NCBI GenBank assembly: GCA_011109175.1
Contig: RDEW01000003.1
Location: 2,164,923-2,228,922 of the forward strand
DNA from: Dicyema japonicum
Lineage: Eukaryota > Dicyemida > Rhombozoa > Dicyemidae
Reading direction: 5' to 3'
Length of the DNA stretch: 64,000 nucleotides
Shown here: in pieces, positions 1 through 11,595 of the stretch
Layout of the letters: each line of letters opens with the position of its first letter
Position numbering within the stretch: the stretch's first letter is position 1
Notes under the pieces: generated by a model
Database searches by the model: none
What the model saw: only the letters and a program-made list of their open reading frames with translations
Told to the model about the DNA's origin: nothing
Translations under genes and position numbers: made by a program

Positions 1-610
1 TCGTCGGTTTATGAAGAAACCCTTCTTGATCCACACAGATTGAGGAACAGACCAACATTTCGTACAAAAATACTCAATCGACCACTTTGGAAGCGGATAT
101 CGACCAATTTCACTGTCGGCTTGCATTCTATCAACCTCTTCCCCCACAGTAGTGATTGGCTGAACGCGTTTCCATCATTTCCAATTGGTTCCCTTTTGAA
201 ACAGGACGCCCTCCGAAATGGGATATTCATTCGTCTCGGATCGACCTGTACCAGCCTCATCCGTGCCCTTATGGATCCATTGTGAACTGCAAAGACTTCC
301 CCCACTCTCTTGCTGTCTCAGCAGTGGCCGGTTCCCAAAGCATGCCGCCATCAACTGAGTTGTGAAGCGCTCTCATGAGACGGCTAATTCCGTCAATGGG
401 GGCTGCTCTAACTTTCGAGAATTTCAAATAAGAAAATACGACCGCCTCTCAACAAATTATATGTACAGTCCGTAGTCGAGACGAGCTGAGTTTTCGTTCC
501 CAAGATGGTGTCTTCTCTAAAATCGCGGGGGTCAATATAACGAAAGCGAGTAACAACGTCAGGGAACTGAGTGCCTGTTCCAAAAGATTTCTCAGGCAGT
601 TGTCAGGGGA
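1..610 (+). mobile_element. LINE family A, 3' fragment (pseudogene)
   Basis: The left edge lies inside the C-terminal half of a family A non-LTR retrotransposon. Translated on the plus strand, 140-290 reads SSDWLNAFPSFP, then LRNGIFIRLGSTC. This matches the conserved stretch upstream of the RPDG/WDVT domain of this LINE type (compare 14460-14640). Frames change near 290 and again after 360. The coding remnant ends near 600-630 with a VRGNS-like motif, the usual C-terminus of the family. A second diverged copy of the first 365 bases lies at 38490-38850. No intact ORF remains. Confidence 0.7.
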
Positions 611-779
611 AACAGCACTCAATTACTCTAGCTGGATTACTTTGATTGTTTTGTACGTAATAAATTATTCTTTCATTTTTTTATTGTTGAAGATAACATA
701 GGCAGAAACTATATTCACTTTTTCAGTGTCATTCGTTACTATTCGTCAGAGTTGGTGATGAATAATGATGTTCTCGGGC

Positions 780-1460
780 CCTTTTTTTAATAATCCGAAT
801 TGCTTTGAACATTTTGGTTCATCTTTATACCTTTCGATTTACTCTATCTGTTTGTCGACTTTTCCTTTCTCCATGGAAAGAGAATCCAAGACCAAATGTC
901 GACAATCAGAGTCAAAGTAGTTATATGTTACCAATTTCTTCCGAATGGGTCCCGCAAGGATCCTCTCTCACCCATTCTCTTCAACCTCTTTATGAGAGAC
1001 ATGCCTTCCAACAGTAGTGACGATACTCTGTTCCTATCCTATGGTGACGACATAATCCTGTTAACAAGGGACCAGTGTATCCACAAACTTTGTAAAAACG
1101 CTACTTGGATACTAAAAAAGATGTTTCCACTCAACATTAAATCATCTATACCAATATATACTACCGTCAATCGGCTACTGCTGTGCGGAATGGGGTACTA
1201 ACCTATCCTATACCAACCTAAAGATAATAAGCTCCTTCCAAGAAATAGTAAAGATGACTCTATGAAGGTCTTCCTCCTCTGTACTAAAGCCAACCCGTTC
1301 GAGGAACTCGTGAGAACGGAGCCAAATATCGGGAGCCCAGTTGAAACCTCAAACATCCGAAAAGTGATTCATCTATACAGGCAGTGTGTCAGCTCTCGGG
1401 AGGAACACAAGAAAGGATGAGGCGACTGTTTAAGGAGGCTGGGATCACCTGACGGCCCCC
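780..1460 (+). mobile_element. LINE family B, RT fragment plus 3' end
   Basis: The frame at 896-1200 carries a CR1/L2/jockey-like reverse transcriptase core: DPLSPILFNLFMRD, then LSYGDDIILL at the catalytic YxDD box (YGDD here, YADD in the other families). The usual GVPQGS box just before it is degraded. A LN..KSS.P segment follows. After a frame change, 1390-1455 holds the family B C-terminus, SREEH..RMRRLFKEAGIT, followed by a 3' tail also seen at 44281-44420. It is a broken 5'-truncated copy. Confidence 0.75.
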
Positions 1461-1749
1461 ACTCTCTTTTATTTTGTTGGTGATTCTTGTTTTAAGTAAA
1501 TAGCGTCCAAGTTGATGTTTTTTTGCAATGAACTTCAAACGTTGAGTTTTGAAAGTACCGAGGGAGAATGGACAACGAGTAATCAAGCGTGAAGAAGACA
1601 TTTTTTAAAAAGGGACGTCACTACCTCAGCCAAAAGGGATATAATCCCCAAGTTAAAGATTTCGAAATAAATATAGTCAACCACTCTATTGGTAAAAATA
1701 CTAATTAATATTAAATGAATAAAACAATGAATAATTAATAAAATAATAA

Positions 1750-3200
1750 ATGGCGGAAATTTATTTTACTGTTGTAATGGGTGATAGGCGTAAAGTTGCA
1801 AAAAATTTATTAAAAGGAAATACAGTTAGGACACACAAACTGATACTTCCGATAGTAACTGATATTATTTACATTTACAGGTGTTACTGAAGATGAACAA
1901 CTACTTGTTAATGAACATCACTCTAATTTGGAAAGTACTCGTGTTGACAGCAATGAAACGTCAAATCAAATATTAGATCCCCGAGATAACGGACTTTTTT
2001 ATTGTATTCACATTTATAATATCTAGGACGAATATTTGAGCTTATTTACTAACAAAACAAAAGTCGTGGAGAAACTAGGAGATCATCACGTAATAAATAT
2101 AACCACGAGAAGTTACAACTAGAAAGTCTGCATATCTGGAAAAAATAAATGAACAAAGAGAAACTTCAAATTTACCAGTTATGTCTTCTCATCACACATC
2201 TTTATGTCGAATCGTTCTGTTACTCCACCTAAAAGTTATCTTAAAATCTGGTTTTGGATGCAATGCCTGTGAGGGAATCTACAAGACAGGAGAGTAATGT
2301 TGGAGGAGAATCTTTATCTGACCGATCAATAGAGAGCAATGTTCGAAGAGGTTCCAAATTGAGGAGGACTATAGAAGATAGCATTGGAAGGGATTCACTA
2401 TTAGATGAAACTATAAAAGATACTACTGAAAGAGATTCTGTTTCGAAGGAGACTATAAAGATACTACTGAAAGAGATTCTTTTTCGAAGGAGACTATAAG
2501 AGATACTACTGAAAGATATTCTGTCTCGAAGGAGACTATAAAAGATATTACTGAAAGAGATTCTGTTTCGAAGGGGACTATAAAAGATACTACTGAAAGA
2601 TGTTCTGTTTCGAAGGGGACTATAAAGATACTACTGAAAGAGATTCTGTTTCGAAGGGGACTATAAAAGATAATACTGAAAGATATTCTGTTTCGAAGGG
2701 GACTATAAAAGATACTACTGAAAGATATTCTGTTTCGAAGGGGACTATAAAAGATACTACTGTGAAGAATTCTTCATTTGGGGTGGATAAAGATAATACT
2801 GAAATGAATTCTATCTCTGAGGAGACTATTGCAGATAATATTGAGACGAATTCTTTGTCGGAAGAGACTATTGAAGATAATACTGAGATTAACTCTCCGT
2901 TGGAGGAGAATATGGAAGATAATATTGGAATGGAGATTATAGAGGACAATATTGGGAATGATTCTGCTGTCTCCGAAGATTACATTCATAGTGATGTCGT
3001 ATTAGAGGGTTCTGTAAAGAAAATTGAAATCCCAGATGGTCAAAATGATACAATAATTATGTCAAGAGAAGGAAAAAGACATTGATTGATAGTAGCGATG
3101 AGTCAGTTCACACGGATGTCAATGTAAAGTCAACTGTGGAATATATTCCCAATAATAATACAATGTATTAAATTAACTAAATGTAGTGTATCTAAAAAGG
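1750..3200 (+). CDS. possible multi-exon acidic protein gene, unidentified
   Basis: I do not recognise this gene. An ATG at 1750 opens a frame reading MAEIYFTVVMGDRRK. A possible GT-AG intron ends at an acceptor near 1880, after which VTEDEQLLVNEHHSNLEST is open. Basic and acidic exon-like stretches continue (KSRGETRRSSRNK near 2060), then 2254-3085 encodes an acidic Ser/Thr-rich repeat region. After it comes RRKKTLIDSSDESVHTDV (about 3070-3120). Low-complexity charged sequence of this kind suggests a nuclear protein, but that is inference. The exon joins are uncertain and the frame is broken inside the repeat array, so it may be a pseudogene. Confidence 0.35.
2395..2965 (+). repeat. 42-bp coding minisatellite
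   Basis: Tandem units of 42 bases encode a 14-residue motif close to TIKDTTERDSVSKG. Units from about 2400 to 2760 are nearly identical; further units to about 2960 are diverged but keep the TI.DN/..NS.. pattern. Two units, near 2457 and 2628, lack one A in the run within ACTATAAAAGATAC. Each deletion shifts the reading frame, so the array is read in three different frames. An antisense ORF over the array is a by-product of the repeat. Confidence 0.85.
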
Positions 3201-3299
3201 ACGCACAAGTGATGACCGACATATTAATGACTGATTACCCAAATATTCATAGAGTTCATTTGTGCTTATTCTAGTCAAAATATAATAAAAGACAAAAAA

Positions 3300-3420
3300 G
3301 ACCCGTGCGTCGCAAAGTGCACGATTCAATGATGAAACTTCGGAAAATAGATGACTATGATGATATGGTAGAGAGGTTCCGTGGAATAAATGAGGTCGTC
3401 TGTCTTATATATCTTAGAAA
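3300..3420 (+). other. exon-like stretch, unidentified
   Basis: The plus strand is open for RRKVHDSMMKLRKIDDYDDM and on through IYLRNCLVGEFEGE before a stop near 3450. It may be a downstream exon of the gene carrying the minisatellite or a separate short gene. A longer minus-strand ORF (3326-3643) overlaps it and has no recognisable motif. From 3650 to 4239 I see no convincing coding sequence. Confidence 0.2.
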
Positions 3421-4239
3421 TTGTCTCGTCGGGGAATTCGAGGGAGAATAGGTTAACACTCCATAAATATTGTAGTAATCCCTGAGAAAGGACCCCCGGA
3501 TGTAGAAGATCAACAAGAGTACGAGTCGTAGGTTTGGATATACCTAATGGAGAGAGGATAGAGTATATGGATAAAGGACGTTTGTTATCAATTAATATAT
3601 AGGTGGACTGGAGATTGTGGAATAACAAAGACAACATTTTCAAGTTTATCTACATATCATCTTAGATGTTTATCGTAGAATTCCACTTAAGAAAAAGGAT
3701 CCAAAAGAAGTTGTTATCCCCAATTTACTAACGATTTGAGAGAGGAAACGACAGAAGGTTATCTATTATCTTGATTATAGTATGCGTTCGATTGGAGGCT
3801 AAAGTCGTGGGGGAGTTTGAGGGGTATAGAATCTACTCGCATTTGGGTGAATCGTTCAATAAGTTAGGATATTTGATTATATCACCTCACTCAAACAAAC
3901 CAACAAAAGTATTAAGTGGAATATCTGTGGTTGTAATAGTATTTTATTAGTAGTATTACTATGTTACTACTGGCTATGTTTATGTAGAGCAAGGGGATAA
4001 TAATCCTGTGGTTTTTGAAAAGTTTAGTGCATTCTTTATTCCCGATGGTTATTATTTGTTATAATCCTATTAGGTGACTCTTACTCTATTACTAATAGTA
4101 CTGGAGGACTGTTAGATTAACATATGTACTTGATTCTGATGCTACAACGTGCATAACTAATTTCTAATTATTGTGTTTACTTTTTCTATTAGTTAAATGG
4201 GGGTTCAGAGTAAATATCAAAGTCGGGTGACTATTATAA

Positions 4240-5414
4240 CTACTTATTAAACCTGTATATGATGGCAGTGTAGGTTAATGTGTAAGTTGGAAGCATCTAG
4301 GGTAGAGTTTGATAGACAGATAACACAACAGTTATCCCAGGACATTGTTTCTTAGCTTCTTCATATTCTGTCCGATTTCCATAATAAGGAATATTATAAA
4401 CCATATTTTTCATAGATTTTAGTTCATCATTAATCTATGTAGATAAATATGAATACTTGGGTCAGTGTGGCCTCATATCCCCCTTTCCTTTATTAATCCA
4501 AAACAGTGATTGTTGTACAGCCAGTCATTTACGATCGGGAACCCAAGGTACTGCAGATGTACTCGAATTTGATGAGTTCTTCCAGTTATTAGATGACCTC
4601 AATTATAACATGTATTCCAACATTTAACAAAACTGCACCCTTCGTTGTAAGAAATTCTCTCGAAAACAGTCATCGACTTCTTACCTTCCAGAGAAATAAC
4701 CGAGAAGGTTTTGTTGACACATAGAATAGGTAAATGGCACTCGACGATGCCACTGGAACTTATATTTATCATACTTTGGAAAATTCCCTTCTACTTGACA
4801 AATGTACTCCTTTCTTAGCTTTCCTTCATCATCCGATAACATTTGACGATATCTATCAGACATTTTAGAAGATTTGGCAAATATTAGCAGTCCTGACGTG
4901 TCTCTGTCCAATCTATGAACATCTTTAATATCTCAAAACACAAACTTAGTAAGGGACCAAAGTTATACTCATGTTGAATTATTTGCTTTAGTGAATTGTA
5001 GTAATATCTCCCAGATTCGTGAGTTACCATGGAGGCGGGTTTATCAACAATGAGGATATCAGAGTCATTGTGATGAATTTTTATGTCTTCATTCTTTACC
5101 GGCATTTCGTGACTAAACTAAGGTGATATTCCAACCAATGAGCATGTAAAGTGAGCAAATCTTCACATTGGAGTTCATAGTCTATACTAGTTGGTTTCTT
5201 GTTTATCAGTAGACGATTGAGTTTGATATTGTCCTCCCTCAATGAACCATCTAATTATACTGTAATTAAATGGAGGTGTATTGAAGAAATGTTCATATAA
5301 GTAGGCGACTGTCAGTCCTACCCATTGTTTCTTGCAGCGAGCTCTGAAAGTCCTGTAATATGGGTGTACTTTCCGGAATCCGTCCTCAAAGTAATAAATC
5401 TGACTGTCATTCAT
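4240..5414 (-). CDS. RPUSD2: RluA-family RNA pseudouridine synthase (RPUSD2-like)
   Basis: The enzyme converts uridine to pseudouridine in RNA. The N-terminus (ATG at 5412-5414) has [20 protein letters not shown], then HAHWLEYHL and [11 protein letters not shown]. The catalytic motif HRLDRDTSG, with the active-site Asp, appears once a 23-nt intron (4923-4945) is removed. [11 protein letters not shown] and [10 protein letters not shown] follow; the latter needs removal of a 24-nt intron (4598-4621). Further introns near 4495 and 4430 lead to [11 protein letters not shown]. The C-terminus depends on one more possible intron, giving a stop at 4240 or 4297. Two single-base frame changes, near 5235 and 4690, are not explained by GT-AG introns and could be sequence errors or decay. 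Family assignment is firm; RPUSD2 rather than another RPUSD is likely from the N-terminal extension. Confidence 0.85.
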
Positions 5415-5526
5415 TCTATTTAAATTTCTGTTTAAATAATGAAAATTAACTTTATTTTATTAAACTTTTAAAATTCTTCATACAAACTTTGTGTATTTCC
5501 TTAGATGTCACTCATGTCTGCTCTGA

Positions 5527-5722
5527 AAAATACTATCGAATTATCTACAATCATACAGAAATTTTGAGCCGATGCCATGTCCAATGAGAAGAGCTGTTCA
5601 GGATTCTCGACCCCGCCGGACTCGTCCTTACCTTTGTCGGTCTGGGATCACTTAGTTAGATGAGAACTTTTATTTCTTTCTCTTTGACCCAGTGATCCTG
5701 GGGGTAATAATAATAATAATGT
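5527..5722 (+). mobile_element. LINE 3' end with (TAA)n tail
   Basis: About 190 bases match 59284-59462 in inverted orientation with few differences. The segment ends in a TAATAATAATAATAATG simple repeat, typical of the 3' tail of a non-LTR element. The inverted copy continues upstream into a family B-like reverse transcriptase thumb, so this is the 3' end of the same element, severely 5'-truncated. Confidence 0.65.
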
Positions 5723-6263
5723 CGTGATTACTTGTAGGCTAGATTCCAACATTGCTACATGATCGAAGGATTCCTTTTTTGGTCTTTGCCAGCTTCAAAG
5801 CCCTAGCCTCGAATTTTCCGATTCACAAGTTTATTTTAATGTTTGAAGAAACGTAATAATTTTGTGTTGACATGTTCTCCACAGTTACACTCCAACGTTT
5901 CACACTTTAGCACATCTGTGGTCAATTCTAGGTTATAGTCTTTGTAAAATTTGAGATGGCCATTTATTGACTTATTTTGTAGAGATATCCCTATGTTCAA
6001 AATGAGGATGCTCAAGTTCCCTGAAAACTTTGCTGGAAGAGAGGTATTAGATATTTTCTGTAGCTGAAGCAGTGGAAAATCAAATCCATTCTAAGAAAAT
6101 CGGTATAAAGATAGGGTAGACGGACTCCAATTAACATAGGATAATTTTATTATATAAACCAAGAATTTCATGTGATAAACTAAATAATCTGTTTTTTATT
6201 TATAAATTTGTTAAATATTTTGTTTATTTAAATTTAAATTTGTTTGACTGTTGTGTGCCAACT

Positions 6264-6775
6264 ATGGAAAAAAACAAGTTAAAAATAACTTCATTGAAAA
6301 TGTAAAAAAACGAAAATTTTTGGAAGACAAGGCTCTTCAATCTGTCATGGATTTGATTGAACCAAACATTAAAATCGAGGATTTCGAATCAGCCGTAAAA
6401 TATAATACTTATTTTAGCTGAAAAATCTCAACAAGCAATATTACGAAGATGTCGAGGAGGAAAGATCAATTCAGCATGTTTGCGGTTATCCTCTGTGTGA
6501 TTCACCTTTGAGATCAGTTTATTCTATATTCTACACTCTAGGTCCCCTCCCAAAAGTACAAGATTTCCCTTAAATCTAAGAAAGTGTATGACATCACAAA
6601 CTTCAAAAAATTTTGCAGTGCGGAGTGTTTCGGGAAATCTAAAAGAGTAAAGGACAGCCTCACTGCTGAGCCTGTGTGGACGATGACGAGTGAAGGGACA
6701 TTTGTTAAGAAATTTGATGAAGATGAGGTATTTGATTATTCCTTATCTATTGACCTCAATGACAAAATTGACTAA
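6264..6775 (+). CDS. RPAP2: RPAP2/Rtr1-like RNA polymerase II CTD phosphatase
   Basis: Rtr1/RPAP2 proteins remove Ser5 phosphate from the RNA polymerase II C-terminal domain and bind zinc. The exons read KKRKFLEDKALQSVMDL, then YYEDVEEERS and CGYPLCDSPLRS, then YKISLKSKKVYDI and FCSAECFGKSK. CGYPLC plus CSAEC supplies the expected zinc-ligand pattern, and PVW follows as in the family. Two introns are clear: 6395-6417 (23 nt) and 6517-6541 (25 nt). The protein is short, about 150 residues, like the bare Rtr1 domain, and ends in an acidic tail. The ATG at 6264 is one base out of frame with the downstream exon across an A-run, so the true start or a homopolymer error is unresolved. Confidence 0.85.
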
Positions 6776-7313
6776 CTCACTTTGGGCTTTTAATTTTTTG
6801 TACATAAAATATTTCTATTTATTTAACAAACTACCCTTATCATTATTCCAAGAACTACGATCTGTAAATGATGAGTGTGTGGCTTAGAGGGAGGAATTTT
6901 TTACAATATCTCCTATGAAGCTACGTATCTTTTCTCGATTATGATCATTAACTCTTAGGGGATTGAAATTTCTCAAAATAGAGCGTAACCTGAAAATAAT
7001 TGAACGTACAAATATCATACCAACTATTCAAGCGCCTATTTGGCAGATGGTTGAGCTGCTTACGTACTATCGCACAAATGTCTCAACCTTTTCAAGAGGA
7101 ATGTGACCTAGACCTGCGCAGTAAGCAATTATTATGAGAACAAAAAGTCGCCATTAAATTAAGGGGAACAAGTATTAGGAGATCTCGGCTTCTCTTAGTA
7201 ACCTCCTCATGGTTTTCTTCCTCAGATTCCACTCACTCTGTATTCTCGCTTTATAGGTAACGTGTAAGATGAACTGCATCCCAGTCCTCCTGACTAAGAT
7301 CTCAAAGTGAGTA

Positions 7314-7407
7314 GGGTCTTTCACTGGACGGAAAACTTATTTAGAGTTCCAGCATCTAAAGGGTCTTTCACTGGACGGAAAACTTATTTAGAGTTCCAGC
7401 AACTAAG
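7314..7407 (+). repeat. 47-bp tandem duplication
   Basis: GGGTCTTTCACTGGACGGAA and the 27 bases after it occur twice head to tail, starting at 7314 and 7361, with one mismatch near the end of the second unit. It lies in a 6.9-7.8 kb stretch where I see no gene. Confidence 0.9.
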
Positions 7408-7834
7408 GACTGGAAGTCCTTGGTGAAGATTAAATGGAGATATTAATTTGTGTCATTTAGTGGATTCGGAAAAAGACTTGAAACAAGCAGAGCTGAGATC
7501 AAACTTGGATCTGCGAGCGAGCAATTCGTGAAATATCGACACCCTTCCGCTGAGGTGGATAATATTTCCATTGCTTAACCTCCACTCAGGCAGGACACAC
7601 ACTTAATTTTTAGGATAGGAGGAGATGCATTATCAACCTGCAACTACCAAAATTATGCAATGGTTAATGCCCTCATTTAATAGAAGCAATTATTTAACAG
7701 GGCAGAGAAAGGGAGAGGACGTATTTGCCGTGAAAATACCATTAATTTCTCTTCAAGATTTGAGTTCGTGTTAAGACAGTATGACGATGAATAAATCCCA
7801 TTAAAAGTGGTAGGCCTTACTTTCTTAATGACAG

Positions 7835-8010
7835 TAAGGAGCTCAAGAGATGGGAGGTGATCGAAGAAAATGCCACGCGTCTCACTACGACTCGAGGTGG
7901 CTTATGGAATTCTCTGAGTACATCACAGACTACGTCTACAACAACCTTTCAAAAAAAGGCAGCCTTGAGCTCTTTACTACGAAAAACCGTCTCCTCAATT
8001 CTACCCCTCA
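7835..8010 (+). other. exon-like open stretch, unidentified
   Basis: One plus-strand frame reads WLMEFSEYITDYVYNNLSKK and on to TTKNRLLNSTPQFY before a stop. The composition looks protein-like, but I recognise no family and cannot place splice sites. It could be part of a decayed transposon. An overlapping ORF in another frame (7857-8048) has poorer composition. Confidence 0.2.
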
Positions 8011-8103
8011 ATTTTATTAACGCATACCTCTCCCTTCATGTTTATTAACTTTTCTGAGAATTTCTTCCTTTCTCAAACTCAAAAACATAATCGGTTTCTG
8101 GAT

Positions 8104-8250
8104 TCGCATTACTCGAGTAATGAAACCTCTCGTAGGAGTCGACAAAAAAAACAAAGCAAAAAATTGACCAATGGCTATTAGAGGGATTTGAACTATGGCA
8201 AGACTCGAAAGTCACCACAACCACCTAACCATCTGGCCACCTCATTTTAA
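8104..8250 (-). mobile_element. tRNA-derived SINE copy 1
   Basis: On the minus strand, 8246-8180 reads as a tRNA-like head: CAGATGGTTAGGTGG is a pol III A box and AGTTCAAATCCCTC a B box, about 35 bases apart. Downstream the body ends in half of a long palindrome around ATTACTCGAGTAAT (8108-8121). A second copy with the same neighbours lies at 12050-12190. It is SINE-like and not a functional tRNA, because stems and an acceptor end cannot be formed cleanly. Confidence 0.6.
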
Positions 8251-8289
8251 CTTGTCTTTTATGACCTTTTTTTAAACTCTTTAACTTGA

Positions 8290-9010
8290 TATTATTGAAG
8301 GTCAAAATATTTACCGTATTTACCGGTGTATATGTCGACCCCTAAAATTCGACGAAAAATTACGATTTTATGATATATCCTATTTATGATATAGAAAGTG
8401 ATTTATTATTAGTTAAGAAACATTAAATTAGAATTATAAATTGCTTACATAGAGTTCAAAATCCGTCTTCATCGTCACTATTTCCAAAAAGCTCGTTTTA
8501 TTGATTTTCGTATAGTCTGTCTTCCGTGGCCTGCTGTTCTCACGAGAAAAGTTTTTTTTCACTTTTGACAGATACAGTTTTCCATGTAGGCATATCAAAC
8601 CATAACGGTGTTTCGTCCATATTTCCAATTTGTGATAATTCATATTGTGTTTTTCTCATCTTGATTACAATTAATTTAAAGAGTTATCTTTTCCTCTAAT
8701 CTTCAGCCAGTTTCTGAGCAACTTTAGTACTTTGTCGTAGCACAAGGTCTTTTCTCTTTAAAAATCGTGAACACCAACTAATAGTTCCTTTGGAATCGGT
8801 AATCTTATTTTGTTTGGCACAAGCCAAAGCTCGCAAATGAATCATATTTCATGTGATAACGAACCCACACTTTCGTTGCTCCTCGACCCATCATAAAGTT
8901 CTTGTTTAACTGCTGGCCACTGGCAGCCTTTCCCTTTATTAGCACATTTGTTTCTTGGCATCACTGCTAGCTGTGTTCAACTCTAAGATCATTTTCTGTG
9001 ACTGAAACCC
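8290..9010 (-). mobile_element. pogo/Tigger DNA transposon remnant
   Basis: Read on the minus strand, 8850-8690 encodes a CENP-B/pogo-type DNA-binding segment (KGTISWCSRFLKRKDLVLRQ, then KVAQKLAED). 8640-8580 encodes SQIGNMDETPLWFDMPTW, the conserved DDE_1 motif containing the first catalytic Asp. The rest of the catalytic core is missing: the sequence jumps to a short GNSDDEDGF tail, and a terminus with GTGTATATGTCGACCCC lies near 8325-8345. It is an internally deleted, inactive pogo-type element. Confidence 0.7.
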
Positions 9011-9479
9011 CAAGATTCTTTCATCTTTTATAACTCGACAAATTTCTTGGAATATATTTGTCCCTTTGATGAGTGGTGAAGTGAACATGACAAAAGAAAT
9101 TCTTCATAAATTTAAAATCCGGGATTACTCTTTTTACAAACACAATTAATTGTTCTATGTCAGTAACATCTTAAGAGCAGTTAATAGCCAATGAATAGTA
9201 AACGAATTTGTTTTTAGCACTAAAAATATTTATTTTATAAAAATTACTCAACAAGCTGAGAATGAATACTATTTGATCTAGATTCAATTCTTCTAGCAAC
9301 TGTTTCATTGCTGAGTGTTAATTTTTCACTATATCTTGGATCCTTTGAGAACAACATTCTTCGAAAAATATTGTAGTAGCCTCCTTTAAAATTTCGCCAT
9401 CAGTTGATATGCTTTGCAATAAGGTGACTAATTTTTGTAGAAGCCATATTTGTATCTACTAGAAAGACTTCATTATTCA

Positions 9480-10950
9480 GATGATCCAAAAGCCAGGAAA
9501 ATCGAGGACAGACCCCCTGGGCTATAGACCAATTATTCTGGTAAACTCAATCTCAAAAACATAGAGAGGCTAATTTATCAAAAACTTAGCACTGAATAGA
9601 CTGTAACCAACGTGGCTGAGATATTATTATTATTAGCACTTTCACGAGAGCCAAATATTTATGGCACAGCATGTGCAGCAAAAAAATAAGAGAATTAGTT
9701 AGGTTACTCCAAGCTCTTCTGTTCTTAGCTAGGTCCCTCAGTGAGTCCAGATCGTCACCAGATGCCAATGTTTTCTTCACGGCTTTCAGATCGTTTTGTA
9801 GAATGACCGGGAGGGTAGTTCTCGGTCTTCCACGAAAGCGTTTTACATTGAAGGAGGAGTAGTAATCTTTCATTGCGATATTCGGAAGGAATTCGGTCCA
9901 ACTCAGGACGTCCAAAAAGTCTCCAACAAGAGCGAATGATCTCGTGGCTTAGTGGTGTACAGTCACACTTATTGTACAGTACATTCCGCGAGATCTTGGA
10001 TGGCCGGGACATTCCAGTTATGTTTCTTAGATGATTCATGTGAAACGAGTCTAGCCTCTCCAATTCCTCTTTAGAGGTGTCCAGGTCCCAGAGTTATATA
10101 GTAGGATTGGTTTGATGAAGTGTCGTATAACATTATCCTTTGTTTTATGTTATTCCTTTCCGTTTTAGCCAAAGTTTTTCAGCCTGGTAATGCCGCGTTT
10201 GCCATGGTTTTTCTATGATATCTTCACTATCACCTAGTAGGAGCCAAGTTTCTTTGTGTCTCCATTTTCTTCGAGAGAGTTATTCATTCGTTTATTTGTC
10301 CGTTCTGTTTTTCCCCTGTTCACGGTGAGAAACCATTTCCCAAGTATATCTGGTGCTTTTTCTAGTACATGCTCCAGGAGTTCTTTGTCTTCAAAGATTA
10401 GGTCGACATCATCAGCATAAATCACTTCTTCTATTTTTCCTTGGTATAATGGTCTCAGTTCCCTCATAGCGGCCTCCAAATATTGTGAATAGTATCGGAG
10501 AGAGGGAGTCTCCTTGAAGATTGCCTGTGTTTGTTTCAGATTTTCTTGAGTAGGTTTTTCCAACTCTCACAAGGAGCTCTGTGTTAGATAGAAGGATTTG
10601 AATCATTCTTAGACTCGATTCGTCAATAAACCCTTCTAGCACTGTCATCAATTTGTTCCTGTTAACCGAGTCAAAGGCTTTTGATAGATCTATTCCCAGA
10701 ATGTGGGTGGCATTGCAATTTCTTTGATGTGTTGCACATCTCTGTGACTCCAGACAGCATCAGCTGTTGATCTTTTTCTGAACCCACTTTGATTTTTGGG
10801 TAGGTTTTCATAGGCGGGTCCTTTCATTCGTTCCAATACAATGTTAGCTAAGACTTTCCGTAAAGAAATTGATAATAATAGGTCGTAAGTTTTCAACCGG
10901 TCTTTGGGTTTATTGGGTTTTTGTGGCTGAGATATGTGCATGTTCAAAGA
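9480..10950 (-). mobile_element. LINE family C, RT region (pseudogene)
   Basis: On the minus strand, frames from 10947 to 9586 read in order: KNQSGFRKRSTADAVWSH (RT finger/palm), LQGDSLSPILF, VIYADDVDLIFED (catalytic YADD), FLTVNRGKTE, SFHMNHLRNITGMSRPSK, IIRSCWRLFGRPELD and a terminal GDDLDSLRDLAKNRRAW. The same order is seen in the copy at 52474-53175. The frame changes at several points. The 3' terminal segment recurs at 37880-38220, 45360-45560 and 63840-64000. Confidence 0.85.
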
Positions 10951-11595
10951 CCAGTAAATGTTCGACTATGAAATGCATTCATCATACCCAAACTGCCATA
11001 CAACTCGGGAACAGGATGACTATATCAGACATGGAAAACAACCTTAGATAGCCTCCAAAAAAAGCAATTACTAGAAGTACGTAAAGGAGTCTAACAGGCT
11101 GGATCATCTGGGGGTGTACAAGTGACGGAAGAATATAACTTTCTTATTTCGAATCGTGCACGATTTGTCGAAAGAGAGCCATAACCTCTTAACCACCAAA
11201 TAATAACAACAGCAATAATAATTTATTAACAAGAGAGTTAAAAAGTTTTCTGGAGGGTATTACATCTGAGTCCTACCATAATGTTTAGACTCCACACCTG
11301 GACCCTTCCTTTTTAAATTTTTTTCTGAAAGTTTTTCCCAGTTTTAAATATGTCCTGGATCTTTTATCTCCCCCTGAAAACATTATCTAAATTGAAAGTA
11401 AATTATTAACCAAAGTTTCGCCAACATATAGGAAACTGACAACTGTCAAAAGGACGCTCCCAGAGATCTATTACTTTGACTTCCAAAAGATCCAGGGAAG
11501 CAAAGAGTTACTGAACCACTCTCCAACCAGAGACTGTATGCAAAAAACCCAGCTTCGGGAGGCATAGATTATCGTCTTCCTAATTTATTGCTTGT

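Noticed and set aside
2620-2949. Minus-strand ORF of 109 codons over the minisatellite
   Set aside because: It is the antisense of the repeat; 42-bp units keep any stop-free frame open.
2395-2965. CRISPR-like array
   Set aside because: The units are contiguous 42-bp repeats without unique spacers, and the DNA is eukaryotic.
8180-8246. tRNA gene
   Set aside because: A and B boxes are present but the cloverleaf stems fail and the sequence repeats at 12128-12190 with the same transposon neighbour, so it is a SINE.
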